Assembly (NCBI GenBank): GCA_036583965.1
Contig: JAZBQD010000009.1
Span: forward strand, 6,408,508-6,472,507
Source of the DNA: Prunella strophiata
Taxonomy: Eukaryota > Chordata > Aves > Passeriformes > Prunellidae
DNA: 64,000 nt
Direction of reading: 5' to 3'
In this document: piece by piece, positions 22,893 to 33,100 of the stretch
Layout: each line of letters starts with the position of its first letter
Position numbering within the stretch: position 1 is the stretch's first letter
Translations under genes and position numbers: made by a program
The notes under the pieces: generated by a model
Told to the model about the DNA's origin: nothing
Databases searched by the model: none
The model's input: the letters and a program-made list of their open reading frames with translations, nothing else

Positions 22893-24900
22893 GGGCACCA
22901 AGTAAAGCCCCCTGCCCGCCCCTCCCTCCTGTCCCCTGTACAGTGTGACCCCCTCGATGTGCTTCCCAGAGCAAGGATTTCTGTCTCCCCAGAGCATCCC
23001 TCCTTCCATGCAAGCACCCAACCCAGCCTGGAGCAGGGCGCAGAGAGGAGGTCCCTGGAGCCTGGCTGAGCTGGGCAGGGCTGGGGAGGGAGGGGGGGAT
23101 GAAGCCCCTGAGGCTGAGCTGGGACCAGCCTGTCCCCTGCTCTGAGTGCCAGTGCTGTGAGGAGGTGCTGGGGACAGGCTGGGGCGGGTGAGGGGGGACC
23201 TGTGCAGCCCCCACACACGGAGGGACTGGAGCAGGGGGTGCCAGGAGGGACAGAGGGGTCTGGGCAGCCCCGTGCCCCATTGTCTGCTCTTTGTCCCAGT
23301 AGAAAATGTGAGCAGGGGCCAGCAGTCTGCCCTTGGGGTCAGGGCTCATCCCGAGGTGCTCCTGCTGTCCCTGGGCCACTGGCACTGGTGTTCCCATCCC
23401 GAGGGATCCCAATAGCTGCCAGTCTCCTCCTTGCAAGCTCCTGCTCCTCAGGGACTGGCCCAGGCTGCTCAGAAGTCAGTGGCCAAGGCTATGAGCCCAC
23501 CCAGTGTTTTGGAGCTTTGCAGTGTTTTGGAACCTTTAACAGCTCTTGGTGTGTGAGGGATGGACCCAGCCCAAGGTGCTGGGCTGACCTTTTTGTGCTC
23601 GTTTCCCTCTTGGGGAGGGTGGTTGTGGTGGAAAACGTCCTGCTGATGTGTCAAACTGGGGTGGTGGGGAGTGCTGGGGTGAGGCTGCTCAGGACAAGGA
23701 GCTGCTGAAAGAGAAAAGAGCTTTTGGGAAGGACTGGGCACAACAGCAGGCCCAGAGTGAGGACAGCTCTGTCACCCTAGAGCAGCCTTGTGATGCTGAG
23801 ACTGCCTCCTCCAGCCTCCCTGCAGAGCACTGCACACTGAAACTGCCATGGCAATGCACTGCCAGCGTGCCCAGCCCCTGTGCCACCTGCCTCAGCTGGC
23901 AGGTGAGCTGTGCTGGCTGCAGCACCGGGGGTTCAGGCAGGGAATGACCCAGGGCAGTGTCCCCTGTGGCACCGGGCCTGAGCTTTTCTCCTCCCGTGGC
24001 TGCAGGAGGGGGACAGTGCCCGGAGCCGCAGGGGACACTGCCCAGGGGCAGCTGATGCAGGTCCCATCACCCACGAGCAGCACTGCCAGGGGAGAAGGGA
24101 CACCTTTGCAGCGTCCCTGTGCAGAGAAGGGACACCTCTGCCATGTCCCTGTGTAGGTGCCATCCCGGCAATGCCATCAGGCCCAGGGGTGGCGGGACAG
24201 CTGTGCCCTCCCCGCTCTGCCCCATCGCTTTCCACCCCGGCCCCTCGTGTCCCGTCCATCCCCCCCGACCCCGCCCGGCTCCACGCTGCTCCCCTCCCAT
24301 CCGCAGCAGGAATGTGCCGCGTCCCCGCCTGGCTCCCTGCCCGGGCCGGGCCGGGCTGTCCCCACCCCGCACAGTGCCAGCGGTGCCGCAGGGCTCCCGC
24401 ACCGCGCTCTGCCGGGCCGGGCTGTCCCCACCCCGCACAGTGCCAGCGGTGCCGCAGGGCTCCCGCACCACGCTCTGCCGGGCCGGGCTGTCCCCACCCC
24501 GCACAGTGCCAGCGGTGCCGCAGGGCTCCCGCACCACGCTCTGCCGGGCCGGGCTGTCCCCGGCTGCTGGCGGGACTGAGGCAGCACCTCGGGGGCACCG
24601 AGGCCTCTGAGCGTTGCACACGACCAGTCTTGCATCTGCCTTTCATTTCTTTTCGTGCACTACCCTTGGATTGCAACTTGCCAATGCACTGTCTGTACAT
24701 AGCTGTGCCCAGCAGAGACAAATACAGATCTGTACCCACAGGAGGGGCTGCTCTGGCTCGTGCTGCGGCCTCGGGCGTGCGCCTTCCCCTGGGCTTCTCT
24801 TGCCGAGCGCTCTGCCGAGTGTGGGATGTTTTTATTGCTCTTTGTACACTCAAACAAACAAAAGAACAACAAAACACCGACTTTGCCCTCGATGCTTTTG
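22893..24900 (+). other. SCN2B: SCN2B 3' UTR and downstream region (probable)
   Basis: No coding exon was found. The stretch 24610-24890 is notably less GC-rich than its surroundings, with long A/C and T runs (AAACAAACAAAAGAACAAC). It could be the end of a long SCN2B 3' UTR; mammalian SCN2B has one of several kilobases. No clear AATAAA was seen. Confidence 0.35.
24355..24562. repeat. 66-bp tandem repeat, CpG-rich
   Basis: Starts at 24355, 24421, 24487 and 24553 (last partial). Copies differ by about one base (GCACCGCGC against GCACCACGC). Each contains GCTGTCCCCACCCCGCACAG. Confidence 0.94.
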
Positions 24901-27900
24901 TGCCGCAGCCTGCAGGGGCAGGACAGGCCCCTCACCTGCTCTGCCCGGGGGGATGAGCCCGCTCCAGAGTGGAGCCTGGTCCTGCTGAGGTGCTCTGGGT
25001 GCCAAGGGAGCCCAGGGCACCCTGTGTGCCCACAGCTGTGTCCCCAAGAGCTGCCACAGGGCAGTGCTGGGGGTGGGAGCGTGGCCAGTGCTGCCCCAGA
25101 CTTCCCACGGGGAGATTCCAGGGGTGCTCCACACCCACTGTGGGGCCTCCAGGACAGGCCAGCCTCTCCACCCGTGCTTCTCAGAGAGCTGGGACTGATG
25201 GCTGCTCGTGGCAGGTAAGGCTCAGCAGGCTCCAGCAGAGCCCAGGGCACGCACTGGGTGATGGACACCCATAACTGATTGTTCTCCCGGTCCAGCAACG
25301 CCGTGGGGATGCTCCCAGCAGCCTGACACAACTGGGGCACAGTTAACGGGCACATCCATCAGTTCAGCACCCTGGAGACACGAGGGAAGCTCTGACAGCC
25401 GCCCTCCACCCTGCCTCTCCCTGCTTCCCTTCACTCCGGGCCGCCAAGCACCGGTGCATCCCAATTCCTCACACAGGCAGGGTCTGGCCACACACTGCCC
25501 CGAGGCACTGCCATCACCTCTGACCACCTTCCAACCTCCCACCTTGCTCAGCCCTGCACTGCTCCCAGCAGCAGTGCCAGTGGGATGAGCTCTCAGTGTC
25601 CCTGTCCCTGCTGGACACTGCCCTGGGCACCTCAGCGTGGGGTCAGCACTGCAGAAAACTTTCAGCTTCCCGAGGCACCTCTCCCTCCCCGAGGAAGGGC
25701 ACCCGAATCACCTCCACCTCCTGCTGACACAGTCCTGCAGCTCTGGGCTGCAGTTGTTCCCAATCGATCCCTGGGAACAACTTTGCCCTGCAGGGAGGAG
25801 CAGCTCCCCGGAGGAGGACGTGGGGTTATCCCCACCCAGCCTCGGGGGTAAATACAGCCATGGGCAAAGGGGGTGGGGACCCCTCGGCACTTTTAGGGTG
25901 CTCGTTAGAATGTTGCTGGCAAAAAACTTGAGTGGGATCACAGAGGGACACAACAAGGGTGAGTTCTCCTCGCTGCAGGGGACTGAGGGCAGTGACAGCA
26001 ACTCCCCAGCGCTGGGGCTTCACGGATCCTCCAGAACCGTGGACATTCCTTGTGACAGAACACTAAAATCTGCTGGGGCCAGGTGGGATTGCAGGTGTTA
26101 AAGAGCAAGAGAAGGGGTGGGAGGTGGCAGGGACCCCTGCCTGGATCCTGTGCAGAGTCCCAGGGGACTGCTGGGGTGTCTCAGGCAGAGTCCAGAGCCA
26201 GTCCCTGCAATGCTGGCCTGCTCCCGGGGCTGGGAGGAAAGAGGGGCACCTGGAAAGGGAGCAGCCTGGGGCAGTGCAGGGTGTGAAGGGCAGCTCTGGG
26301 GGGGACAGAGCAGGGAGGGTCCGGTGGAACCTCGGGCCGTGCCGGGTTAGGATCAAACTTTCTCCTGGGATACAGCAGGGCTGCCTCCGCGGTCCTTGCA
26401 GATGCTCTGCAGTGGCTGCCGGGGGACACGGACGCTCTCCCCCGCGTGTTTAGCGGGCCCCTGGAGGGGGAGAGGAACCTGTGCGCCCCGGAGGGCGGGC
26501 GGGGGCGAGCAGGCAGCGGCAGCACAGCGGGGAGAGGGGGAAGCACCGCTCCGAGGCAGAGCTGCAGGCAGCAGAGAGCTGGAATGACAAAAGCAGCCAG
26601 GTACTCACCCGCAGTCTGTGCCCGGCACCTCTCGCTCAGCTTCCAGCCCGGCCAGTCCGCCCCAGCCAGGACAGTCCTGCAGAGCCTGATCCCCGCGGTG
26701 CCTCCTGCCCACTGCCAGCTGCCGGGATGCCAGGCCACCTTGTCTTTTAAAGGTCACAGCCAGAGGACCTTGCAGTAAATATAAGGTGCTGATGGGAAGC
26801 TCTGTTCCAGCGCTGCCACCTCCTCCTCCCCCTCCACCGGCAGGAGGGCTCTGCCTGTCCGGGAGCACAGCATCGCCTGCCTCGGGCAGGTTTGGGAGGA
26901 GGCTGGGGCGGTCCTGCGGGGGCAGCCCCTGGCACGATGCTCCAGGGCAGCCGGGGCCAGCGCTGTGCCTGCTGCGTTGGAGCTGCAGCCCAACTGCTCC
27001 GCTCAGCCCTACCTGGTCGGTAGCCACGTGGAGGGAGGCAGGAGCCCTCCTCGGAGAGCAGCAGCCTGGCATTTTAACCCTCCCAGCACCGCCGGTGCAA
27101 GGTGAGAGGGACTGAGGGTACACTGTGCCCCTCGGCAGGCTGTGAGCCAGCTGGCAGCACCCTGAGCCCTCCTTCCTGTGCCCCGGGGAGGTGACAGCGT
27201 CCGAGCACAGGGTGCTCGCCTCCCCTGACACCAGACGCGGCAGCCCGGGGCTGGGCTCAGCAGAACAGGTTTCCGCTGAGCCGCAGGAACCCCGGATCCC
27301 CCGCCGGACACCTGCGTCCTGCCCAAATGCCAGCGCCAGCTGCTGCCCGTGCCCTTCCCGGCCACCCGGGCGGGCTGGGGACAGCAGAGCCCTGCCCAGC
27401 CCCGCGGCAGTGGCAGCTGTCTCACGGGATCAGCCGGCCGAGGAGAGCGGCTGGAGCTGCCGAGTGTGACAGCTCCATCAGGCGCTGGTGACAGCCAGCG
27501 TCCCGCTGCCAGCCCCGGGGCTGCGCGGGCACTGCTGCCCCTGGGGTGCCAGGCTGTCACCTCTGCGGGGACACCCAGCAGGGACACGTGGCTGCAGGGC
27601 CATGTCAGCACGGAATTAGCCGGGTGCCCACCTGGGTGCACCCCGTTTGTGGCAGTGCCCACAGGAGCTCTGTTGTATTTACTGGCCAACCTTCCTGCCT
27701 CCAGAAGGATTTAGGGCTCTGCTGGCAAGATTCTCAGTGGCAGTTCAGCCAAATGCAGCCCAGTTTGCATCCCAAATGCAAGCAAACTTGGCAAGCACCC
27801 TGAGCATCCCAGGGGGCTCCTCCACCCCGTCCCTGCACCAGGGGAGGGGTGCTGCTGTTCCAGGTGCCCGCTGCTGCAGGTCCTGTGTGCTGCATGCTGG

Positions 27901-28065
27901 CCTCAAACTCACCTGCACCTGTGCCTCTGCAGCCACCAGGCACCCCTGCAGGGGTGACAGGCGTCCCTGCACCCCCGAGGATCTCTCTGCCTGCCCTCTC
28001 ACAATTAGAGATGCTCCAGCAAATGCTGTGCTCCTCCTGCCGTCCCCACACAGCGCCTGCGGCTC

Positions 28066-28440
28066 TGCTCCCCTCGCTGTGCCCATCACCTCGCTGTGCC
28101 CATCACCACGGTGTGCCCATCACTTCACTGGATCCATCACCTCTCTGTGCCCATCACTTCACTGGATCCATCACCTCTCTGTGCCCATCACCTCGCTGGA
28201 TCTATCACCTCGATGGATCCATTAGCTCCCTGAATCCATCCCCTCTCTGAATGCATCCCCTCCCTGATTCCATCCCCTCCCTGAATCCCTCTCCTCCCTG
28301 ATTCCATCTCCTCCCTGAATCCCTCCTCTCCATGAATCCATCCCCTCCCTGAATCCCTCCTCTCCATGAATCCATCCCCTCCCTGACTCCCTCCCCTCCC
28401 TGCATCCCTCCCCTCCCTGACTCCATCCCCGCCAAGGCAC
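28066..28440. repeat. Low-complexity array (CCATCAC / CCCTGAATCCATC units)
   Basis: The first half is built from CTGTGCCCATCACCTC or CACTGGATCCATCACC units. The second half is built from 18-19 bp units CCCTCCCTGAATCCAT. It reads as a degenerate minisatellite. Confidence 0.88.
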
Positions 28441-28929
28441 CTTCTGCTGCATCAGCAGAGCCGCGCACGCCGCTCCCGCAGCGCCGGCTGCCAGCGCTGC
28501 CCTGCCCGCTCCGCCGGTATTTTTCCTGCCTCTCTTGCCAGCTCTGCAGCCCTAACGCCTCAACCCACAGGCGCTGCTGGCATCCTCTCAGGCTCCCCTG
28601 GGATGTCCCCGTGCCCTGCAAAGCCTCCTGCTTTCCCTTCTCTCTGCTGCTTCGTGCTGCTGGCCAGGAGAGCTGCAGAGGGGGCTGGATGGGGATGGGG
28701 AGCCTTAACGTGCCCTGAAGGGTGACAGGCTGTGGCACCTCAGACGTGCAGGCAGCATCCCTGCAGCTGAGCTGCTCTCACACCCAAAAACCAATCAGTC
28801 CCGTTGGGGGAAGCCGTGCCTGGTCCCTGGGCTGAGCTCTGCCAGGACGTGTGCCCCGTGCCACTGCAGCCCAGAGGAAAAGCCAGCGCCGTTCCTGCTC
28901 CAGGAGCGCGGCTGCAGCACCTCCTCCCC

Positions 28930-29165
28930 TTCCCCTTCCCGGCCGTTTTGGGACGCGTCACCTCCCGCAAACGCTGCTCTCGGCGCAGGGCTCGCTGGCT
29001 AATGGGCCTGGGCACGGAGGGGAGGCTCTGCCTGCCCGCACCACGCCCCGGCCTTCCATTAGGAGAGGCCCCGCGGCCGCCTCCGGGGTGCGGTGTGCCC
29101 AGGGCAGCCTAATGGATGCGAGAAAAGGCGGCTGAGACGGGAACTTTGGTGCAGACAATTATCCC
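28930..29165. promoter_or_regulatory. Candidate regulatory block upstream of SCN4B
   Basis: Three homeodomain-type cores lie within 120 bp: TAATGG at 29000, CCATTA at 29056 and TAATGG at 29110. There is also CGCGTCACC at 28953 and AATTATCCCGGAACAAG near 29158. The texture is non-repetitive and balanced. This is inference from motif clustering only. Confidence 0.25.
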
Positions 29166-29426
29166 GGAACAAGAGCACGGTGAGAAAAGAACTTCTCAGA
29201 GTGTTCCTCTGGCGCCGGGCGGGTCCCTCTGCAGCCATCGGGGTCAGCTTTGCATCCCACCTGTGTCTGCCGTCTGTCTTGGGGACGGAGGGCAGGGACA
29301 CCTGGTGTCACACTGCTGAGATGCCCCAGCCTCGTCCTGCTTTGTTGTCCTGGGAAGTGCCTCAGTGGCACTCTGGCCTCTTCCCAAGGTGGCCCAGGGC
29401 AACGCCAGCCCAGTGTTTCCAGGCCA

Positions 29427-29975
29427 CCACAGAATCACTGAGCTTGGAAAAAACCTCTAAGATCAAGTCCAACTAGTAACCCAGCACTGCCAGGGCCATC
29501 ACTAAACCATGTCCCCAAGTGCCACAGCCATGAGTTTTTTTAACTCCTCCAGGGTTGGTGACTCCACCACTGCCCTGGTCAGCCTGTGCCAGGGCTGGAA
29601 AACCCTTTCAGTGAAGAAATCTTCCCTAATATCCAACCTTAACCTCCCCTGGCACAGCTTGAGGCCGTTTCCCTTTGTCCTGTCATTTGTTACCTGGGAG
29701 AAAAGCCCGACCCCCACCTGGCTCCACCCTCCTGTCAGGGAGTTGACGAGAGCGAGAAGGTCCCCTCGAGCCTCCTTTCCTCCAGTTTAAACCCCCCAGC
29801 TCCCTCGGCCTCTCGCCATCCCACTGCTTCTCCAGCCCCTTCTCCTGACACACTCCAGCACCTCAATGTCCTTCTTCCGAGGGGCCCAAAACTGCGCCCG
29901 GGATTCGGGATGCGGCTTCATCAGCGCCGAGCGCAGGGGGACCGTCAGTGCCCCGGTCCAGGGAGCGCTCCCCGA
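29427..29975 (-). mobile_element. CR1 LINE 3' fragment
   Basis: The plus strand begins CCACAGAATCACTGAGCTTGG, the reverse complement of a CR1 3' tail. Read on the minus strand it contains GGTTGGATATTAGGGAAGA, TTCTTCACTGAAAGGGTTTTCCAGCCCTGG-type and CCTGGAGGAGTT segments. Further upstream are the GGGGCCCAAAACTG and TCAGCGCCGAGC blocks, all typical of bird CR1. It is 5'-truncated, has accumulated CpG/GC changes toward its far end, and reaches to within about 220 bases of the SCN4B start codon. Confidence 0.88.
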
Positions 29976-29990
29976 TCCCCGGGGCGGGCG

Positions 29991-30069
29991 GATGCGCGGG
30001 GGGATGCGCGGGGGGATGCGGAGGAGCGCGGAGGAGCGCGGAGGAGCGCGGAGGAGCGCGGAGGAGGGC
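29991..30069. repeat. Decamer repeat GGAGGAGCGC in SCN4B 5' region
   Basis: Four or five perfect copies of a 10-mer after several GGGATGCGCGG copies. It lies 120-200 bases before the SCN4B start codon within a CpG-dense region. Confidence 0.92.
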
Positions 30070-30191
30070 TCAGCGCAGCCCCGCCCGGCGCGGCCCCGCC
30101 CGGCGCCGCTCGCCCTCCGCGGGGGCGGCCAGAGCCGGGCGCTGCGGGCAGCAGGGACCCGCTCCGCTCCGCGCCGCCCCGCGCCGCAGCC
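30070..30191 (+). promoter_or_regulatory. SCN4B: CpG-dense SCN4B promoter / 5' UTR
   Basis: Very dense CpG sequence leads into AGCCATGG, a strong Kozak start. It probably forms a CpG island spanning about 29.95-30.7 kb. No TATA box is apparent. Confidence 0.5.
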
Positions 30192-33100
30192 ATGGCCCCG
30201 GGCTCGCCCTCCGCTCGCCGCCGCGCCGCGCCGCGCCTGCTGGCCGCGCTCCTGGGTAAGGGGCGCCGAGGGCTGCGGGGACCCCTCCGGGTACCGCCCG
30301 CGTCCTGTGTCCCCCCACCCCGGCTCCCCGGCGGGGACCCCGCCCCGGGGACCCGCGGCAGCCCGAGCGGGGGTCCCCGCTCCGCCACCCGTCCCCTGCG
30401 CCCCGCCCGCCGCGCCCGGGGATGCCGCCCGCGGGCGCTAACGCCGCTCTCCGCTCTGCAGACGGACGGTCCGGAGCGCCGGGGATAAGTCACTTGGCCA
30501 AGGTGACTTCGCAGCCGAGCCCCTGCTCCGAAGTCCCGGCTCCGGCCCCTGCCCTGCCCGCACCGGCGCTTCTCCTGCGAGCACTGCGGCTGCACCCCGC
30601 TTTGCCCCGCTCCTGCGCTGCCCGGCGAGCGGGGACCGCGCTGCCTGCCCGCCCGGGACCGGGGGATGGCCGCGGGGAGGCCGTGCACTGCTTCAGCGCC
30701 AGCACGCCCGCCGACAGGTCATTGTCTTCCAGTTCGTTTGGTACAAGGAGCGTTCGCATGTGCTTGTCCCCGGCGCGGGGACCGACCCGCGCTGCAGGGC
30801 CGCTGCTTGGAGCATGACGCCCGGCCCTGTGGCCAGGGATGCCCGAGATCCCCCGCCACAGCGTGCAGGGAGGGGCTGGCGGCCGTTCCCTCCCCGCTGC
30901 ACACCTGGGGCAGCCTCCAGCCACCTGCATCGGCCTCACGCACCCGCTGCACTCCTCCTCCCGCGGGTCATCCTCGCGTCAGCCTGGGACCGAGGGCTGG
31001 CTGTGCAGCGCTTGCTGCTGGGGCGCTCCCGTGGGAGGCGTTTTAGAGGGCAAAGTTCTTAAGTTAAAGGATGCTGGAGACACAAAAAAGCATGTAAGTA
31101 CCTGACCCCCTGCAGGATTTGGGTGCCAGCAGCTGAGCTGGCAGTGGGGTGGTAGGAGAGACTCGGAGATGCTTGAGGCCACTCTGGGGTCCAGGGCGTG
31201 GGTCCCGCGAGTCGCTCAGGTGGGCCGGGAGCTGGGGAGGGCGGCGGGCAGGGGGGCGCAGGGCGGGTCCCTCGGTGCCTGTCGCTCCCGGGATGCCGTG
31301 CTCCGCAGGGAGTGGCAGCGGGCTCCTGGCTGCAGCACGGAGCCGGGGCACAGCCCCTCCTGTAGCAGAGGTGAGGGCTCTGTCCTGGCCCGGAGCTCAC
31401 CGCACCTGGCCCGGAGCTCCTCTCTTTGAACCCCGCTGGAGAGGAGCCCGGCCAGCCTGCCAGGCATGGCTTGCTGCCTGCGCCAGGATGTCACGCTGAC
31501 TTTTATGGGCAGTGAAAGTTTCTCCAGAGCAGCTTTCCCACAGATGGCAGTCCGGGGTGAGCACAGAGCCCCCTCACTATGGGGGGCTCTCCCTCTGCAG
31601 GAGCAAAGCACAAGAAGGCAAGACTGTGGCAGCAGCAGGAGAGGCTGCTCCCTGCTTCCCTGGGAAACGCTGGTGCCTGCAGGCATGGGAGGGAGCCTGG
31701 AGCCCCCAGGGGAGTGGCCCTGAAGGTTGGGGGTCTGGTGGTGCAAAGTGCAGCAGCTTTGGGAGCGTTTGGAAAGCAGTGTGAGAGCTGATGTGTGGCA
31801 GGGTCAGCCAGCGCTTCCCCGGTGTTTTCCTCGGTGCTTTATTTAGTGGTAACATATCAATTTTGTCTTCCTGAGAGCACAGGATGGCAGGAACAAGGTC
31901 AGCCTCGGTTTACCCCACACATTCAATTCAGATTCCATTCTAAGGGTGGCAGACAGGTTTTAAAGTGTTGCAAGCTGCAAGGAATCATCTTTCCTGCGAG
32001 TGTCCGCTTGCAGCTCACTGCAGGCTCAGACGTACCTGCAGAGCCAGGCATCCCTGTGCCAGCTCCTGCTCCAGGGGGACAGCTCCTGTCCCCTGGGACA
32101 CTCCTGCCTGTGAAGTCCCCTCTGTAGCATCCCCAGGGCTGCTCTAGGAGCCTGACAGCTGCAGGAGATTCCATCTGCCGGGAACCACTCCCTGTTAGCT
32201 CCGGCCTCTCGAGCAGAACGAGGAGTGCTTCTGTGTAAAGTTAAATAACTCCTCGCCTGCAGAGCTTGCAATGCAGCACTGCAGCAGGGCCCGGAGCCCA
32301 GGATGCAGGGCTCTCGGGCTTGGCTCCGGCTGCGACGTGCCTGGGGAGTCGTTAGCACCGGCTGGTGTGGGAGAATAAATCAGCAGCTGAGGCGGCTGCA
32401 GGGAGAGGCGAATCCTCACTGAGGGCAGCGTGTCCGAGTTAAGGGCTGGGGCAGCTGGGGATTGCCATGTAGCCGTGGGAAAAGCTGAGTCCCCTGGATT
32501 TTGTGCCCAGGGAAAGCTCTGCAGGGGTGGCTGAGGCCTGGGAAAGGGGAGGACAGTGCTTTGCTGGGCCGTTGTCACATCTTAGCCATGCCACATCACA
32601 CAGACGGGACAGGGCAGTGCTGGGATGGGGATGGGGAGAGGGGCTGCTCCTCTGGCCAGGACCAGAGCATCCCTGTGCTCTCAGAAAGGATCCGTGGGGA
32701 CAGTGGTGGCCCAGCTCAGGACAATGGCTGGAGTGCTGAGCTGCAGCTGGGCTCCTACCTGCTCCTCTCTCCCTGCTCCTCTCTCCCTGCTCCTCTCTCC
32801 CTGCTCCTCCCTCCCTGCTGGCGGGGAGGCGAGGAGCGGGAGAGCTGCATCCTGCACTTTGAAGGTCATCTGGCAGCTCCGGAGGGAGCCGGGGCTCTCG
32901 CTGCTGCCCGTGAGGGGGCTGCTCCGGAGGGCAGGGCAGGGCTGCGGGTGGCCAGCGGGTGGCAGGCGGCCAGGACAGCCACGCTAATTACTGCTCCCGC
33001 TCCCGCCCGAAAAGCAGAGCTCCGCTTCGCCTTGGCTTTTTTCTCCCCCTTTAAGGTCCAGCTGCAGGCCTGTGGATAACATGCAAATCAGGGCTCTCAT

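Larger units (their letters stand above)
24901..30191. other. SCN2B-SCN4B intergenic region
   Basis: About 5 kb without a recognisable gene. It contains the low-complexity array at 28.07-28.44 kb, a candidate regulatory block at 28.93-29.16 kb, and the CR1 fragment and CpG-rich promoter of SCN4B. Open frames here lack motifs. Confidence 0.5.
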
